Source: Lachnospiraceae bacterium
GTDB taxonomy: Bacteria; Bacillota; Clostridia; Lachnospirales; Lachnospiraceae
Direction of reading: 5' to 3'
Assembly (NCBI GenBank): GCA_017651385.1
Contig: JAGCCY010000305.1
Coordinates: 1-6,360, forward strand
DNA: 6,360 bases
Shown here in pieces: positions 5,603 through 6,360 of this stretch. The notes under the pieces are model-generated. The model was not told where the DNA came from and searched no databases. It worked only from the letters and a program-made list of their open reading frames with translations. A program made the translations under genes and the position numbers. Numbering within the stretch: position 1 is the first letter of the stretch; the number at the start of each line of letters is the position of its first letter.

Positions 5603-5608
5603 TAGCGT

Positions 5609-6360
5609 ATGACAAAAATCTGTGCAGGGATCCTGGCCCATGTCGATGCAGGCAAGACAACGCTTTCCGAAGCGTTATTGTATAAAGCGTCCGCCATTAA
5701 GACAATGGGCAGGGTCGATCTTAAAAATACATATCTCGATACCGATTACATGGAAAAAGAACGCGGTATCACCATATATTCAAAGTCCGCGAGGCTCAAT
5801 CTCGGGGATTTTGAAATGATCCTTATCGATACTCCCGGACATGTCGATTTTTCGGCGGAAATGGAAAGAACACTTGCGGTCCTTGATATTGCGGTCCTTA
5901 TCGTATCCGCTTCGGATAAGGTTCAGGCGCACACAAAGACAGTCTGGAAGCTTCTTAAACGCTACATGATCCCGACAGTCATATTTGTCAACAAGATGGA
6001 CCTTCCGGATACGGATAAGGCCGACATCTTAAAAACCTTAAAGGAAGAACTTTCGCCCGATATCGAAGATTTTACGGACGATTCAAGCGATGAGTTTTTT
6101 GAAAACGCGGCAACCGTATCGGAAGATTTCCTTGAGGATGTTTTAAATAACGGTTTTATCCCCAAAGAGAAGTTAAAAGCTGCCTTTGAAGAAAGGCTTA
6201 TTTTTCCCTGCCTTTTCGGCTCGGCTCTTAAAAACGAAGGTGTGGACAGATTGTTTGAGGTTTTAAAGGATTATTGCCCTCAAAAATCATATCCCGATGA
6301 ATTCGGGGCGATCACCTATAAGATCACGCGCGAGAACAATATAAGGCTTTCGCACTTAAA
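5609..6360 (+). CDS. Tet(M)/Tet(W)-like ribosomal protection protein family GTPase, N-terminal part (3'-truncated by window edge)
   Basis: The first 250 residues of an EF-G-like translational GTPase are visible, and the frame stays open to the last base. G motifs: G1 AHVDAGKT (10-17), G2 ERGITI (51-56), G3 DTPGH (74-78), G4 NKMD (128-131) and G5 GSALKN (204-209). The wording around them (GILAHVDAGKTTLSEALLY, IDTPGHVDFSAEMERTL, VLDIAVLIVSASDKVQAHT) is closer to Tet(M)/Tet(O)/Tet(W) than to elongation factor G. A beta-strand region after residue 230 starts domain II. Tet(M)-type proteins remove tetracycline from the ribosome by GTP hydrolysis. Many Clostridia carry divergent chromosomal members without proven resistance, and the loops of domain IV that contact the drug site lie outside the window. 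Codon use resembles the neighbours, which argues against recent transfer. The long leader and leader peptide that attenuate tet(M) are absent; the ATG follows the promoter directly. Confidence 0.88.
   Translation, partial: MTKICAGILAHVDAGKTTLSEALLYKASAIKTMGRVDLKNTYLDTDYMEKERGITIYSKSARLNLGDFEMILIDTPGHVDFSAEMERTLAVLDIAVLIVSASDKVQAHTKTVWKLLKRYMIPTVIFVNKMDLPDTDKADILKTLKEELSPDIEDFTDDSSDEFFENAATVSEDFLEDVLNNGFIPKEKLKAAFEERLIFPCLFGSALKNEGVDRLFEVLKDYCPQKSYPDEFGAITYKITRENNIRLSHL

Overview
The window looks like chromosomal DNA from a Gram-positive anaerobe of the Clostridia, most likely Lachnospiraceae-like. The reasons are moderate GC with frequent ctt, ata, aga and gat codons, strong GGAGG-type ribosome binding sites on some genes, and a gene set typical of anaerobes: a ferredoxin-type aldo/keto reductase, a cysteine-containing flavoprotein, a YkgJ-type cysteine-cluster protein and a Tet(M)-like GTPase. 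The taxon is inferred from style and content, because no rRNA or other marker is present. No mobile element, tRNA, rRNA or CRISPR array was seen.

Layout, left to right. Positions 1-630 (+) hold the C-terminal two thirds of a class I DAHP synthase, the first enzyme of the shikimate pathway, cut by the left edge. Positions 717-1283 (+) encode a small flavodoxin-fold NAD(P)H/FMN oxidoreductase with a cysteine cluster, followed by a 13-bp perfect hairpin (1297-1325) that probably terminates transcription. Positions 1386-2501 (-) encode an aldo/keto reductase with two C-terminal [4Fe-4S] motifs. A 279-bp divergent intergenic region (2502-2780) holds a small palindrome, a weak promoter candidate and a GU-containing RNA hairpin in the leader of the next gene. 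Positions 2781-4853 (+) encode the standout gene: a 690-residue helicase whose motifs match the mitochondrial RNA helicase SUV3 (SUPV3L1), with a CxxC...CxxC knuckle at its C-terminus. Positions 4881-5534 (-) encode a YkgJ-family cysteine-cluster protein that converges on the helicase across a 27-bp gap. Positions 5609-6360 (+) hold the N-terminal 250 residues of a Tet(M)/Tet(W)-like ribosomal-protection or EF-G-like GTPase, cut by the right edge.

The genes do not form one operon; strands alternate and most units stand alone. Two themes recur: redox proteins with iron-sulfur or cysteine clusters (flavoprotein, aldo/keto reductase, YkgJ protein) and RNA or ribosome-directed NTPases (SUV3-like helicase, Tet(M)-like GTPase). 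The two most interesting observations are the bacterial SUV3-like helicase with its structured leader, and the 74-bp divergent region 5535-5608. There, both start codons lie exactly 6 nt downstream of an extended -10 element with no Shine-Dalgarno sequence, which predicts two back-to-back leaderless mRNAs.
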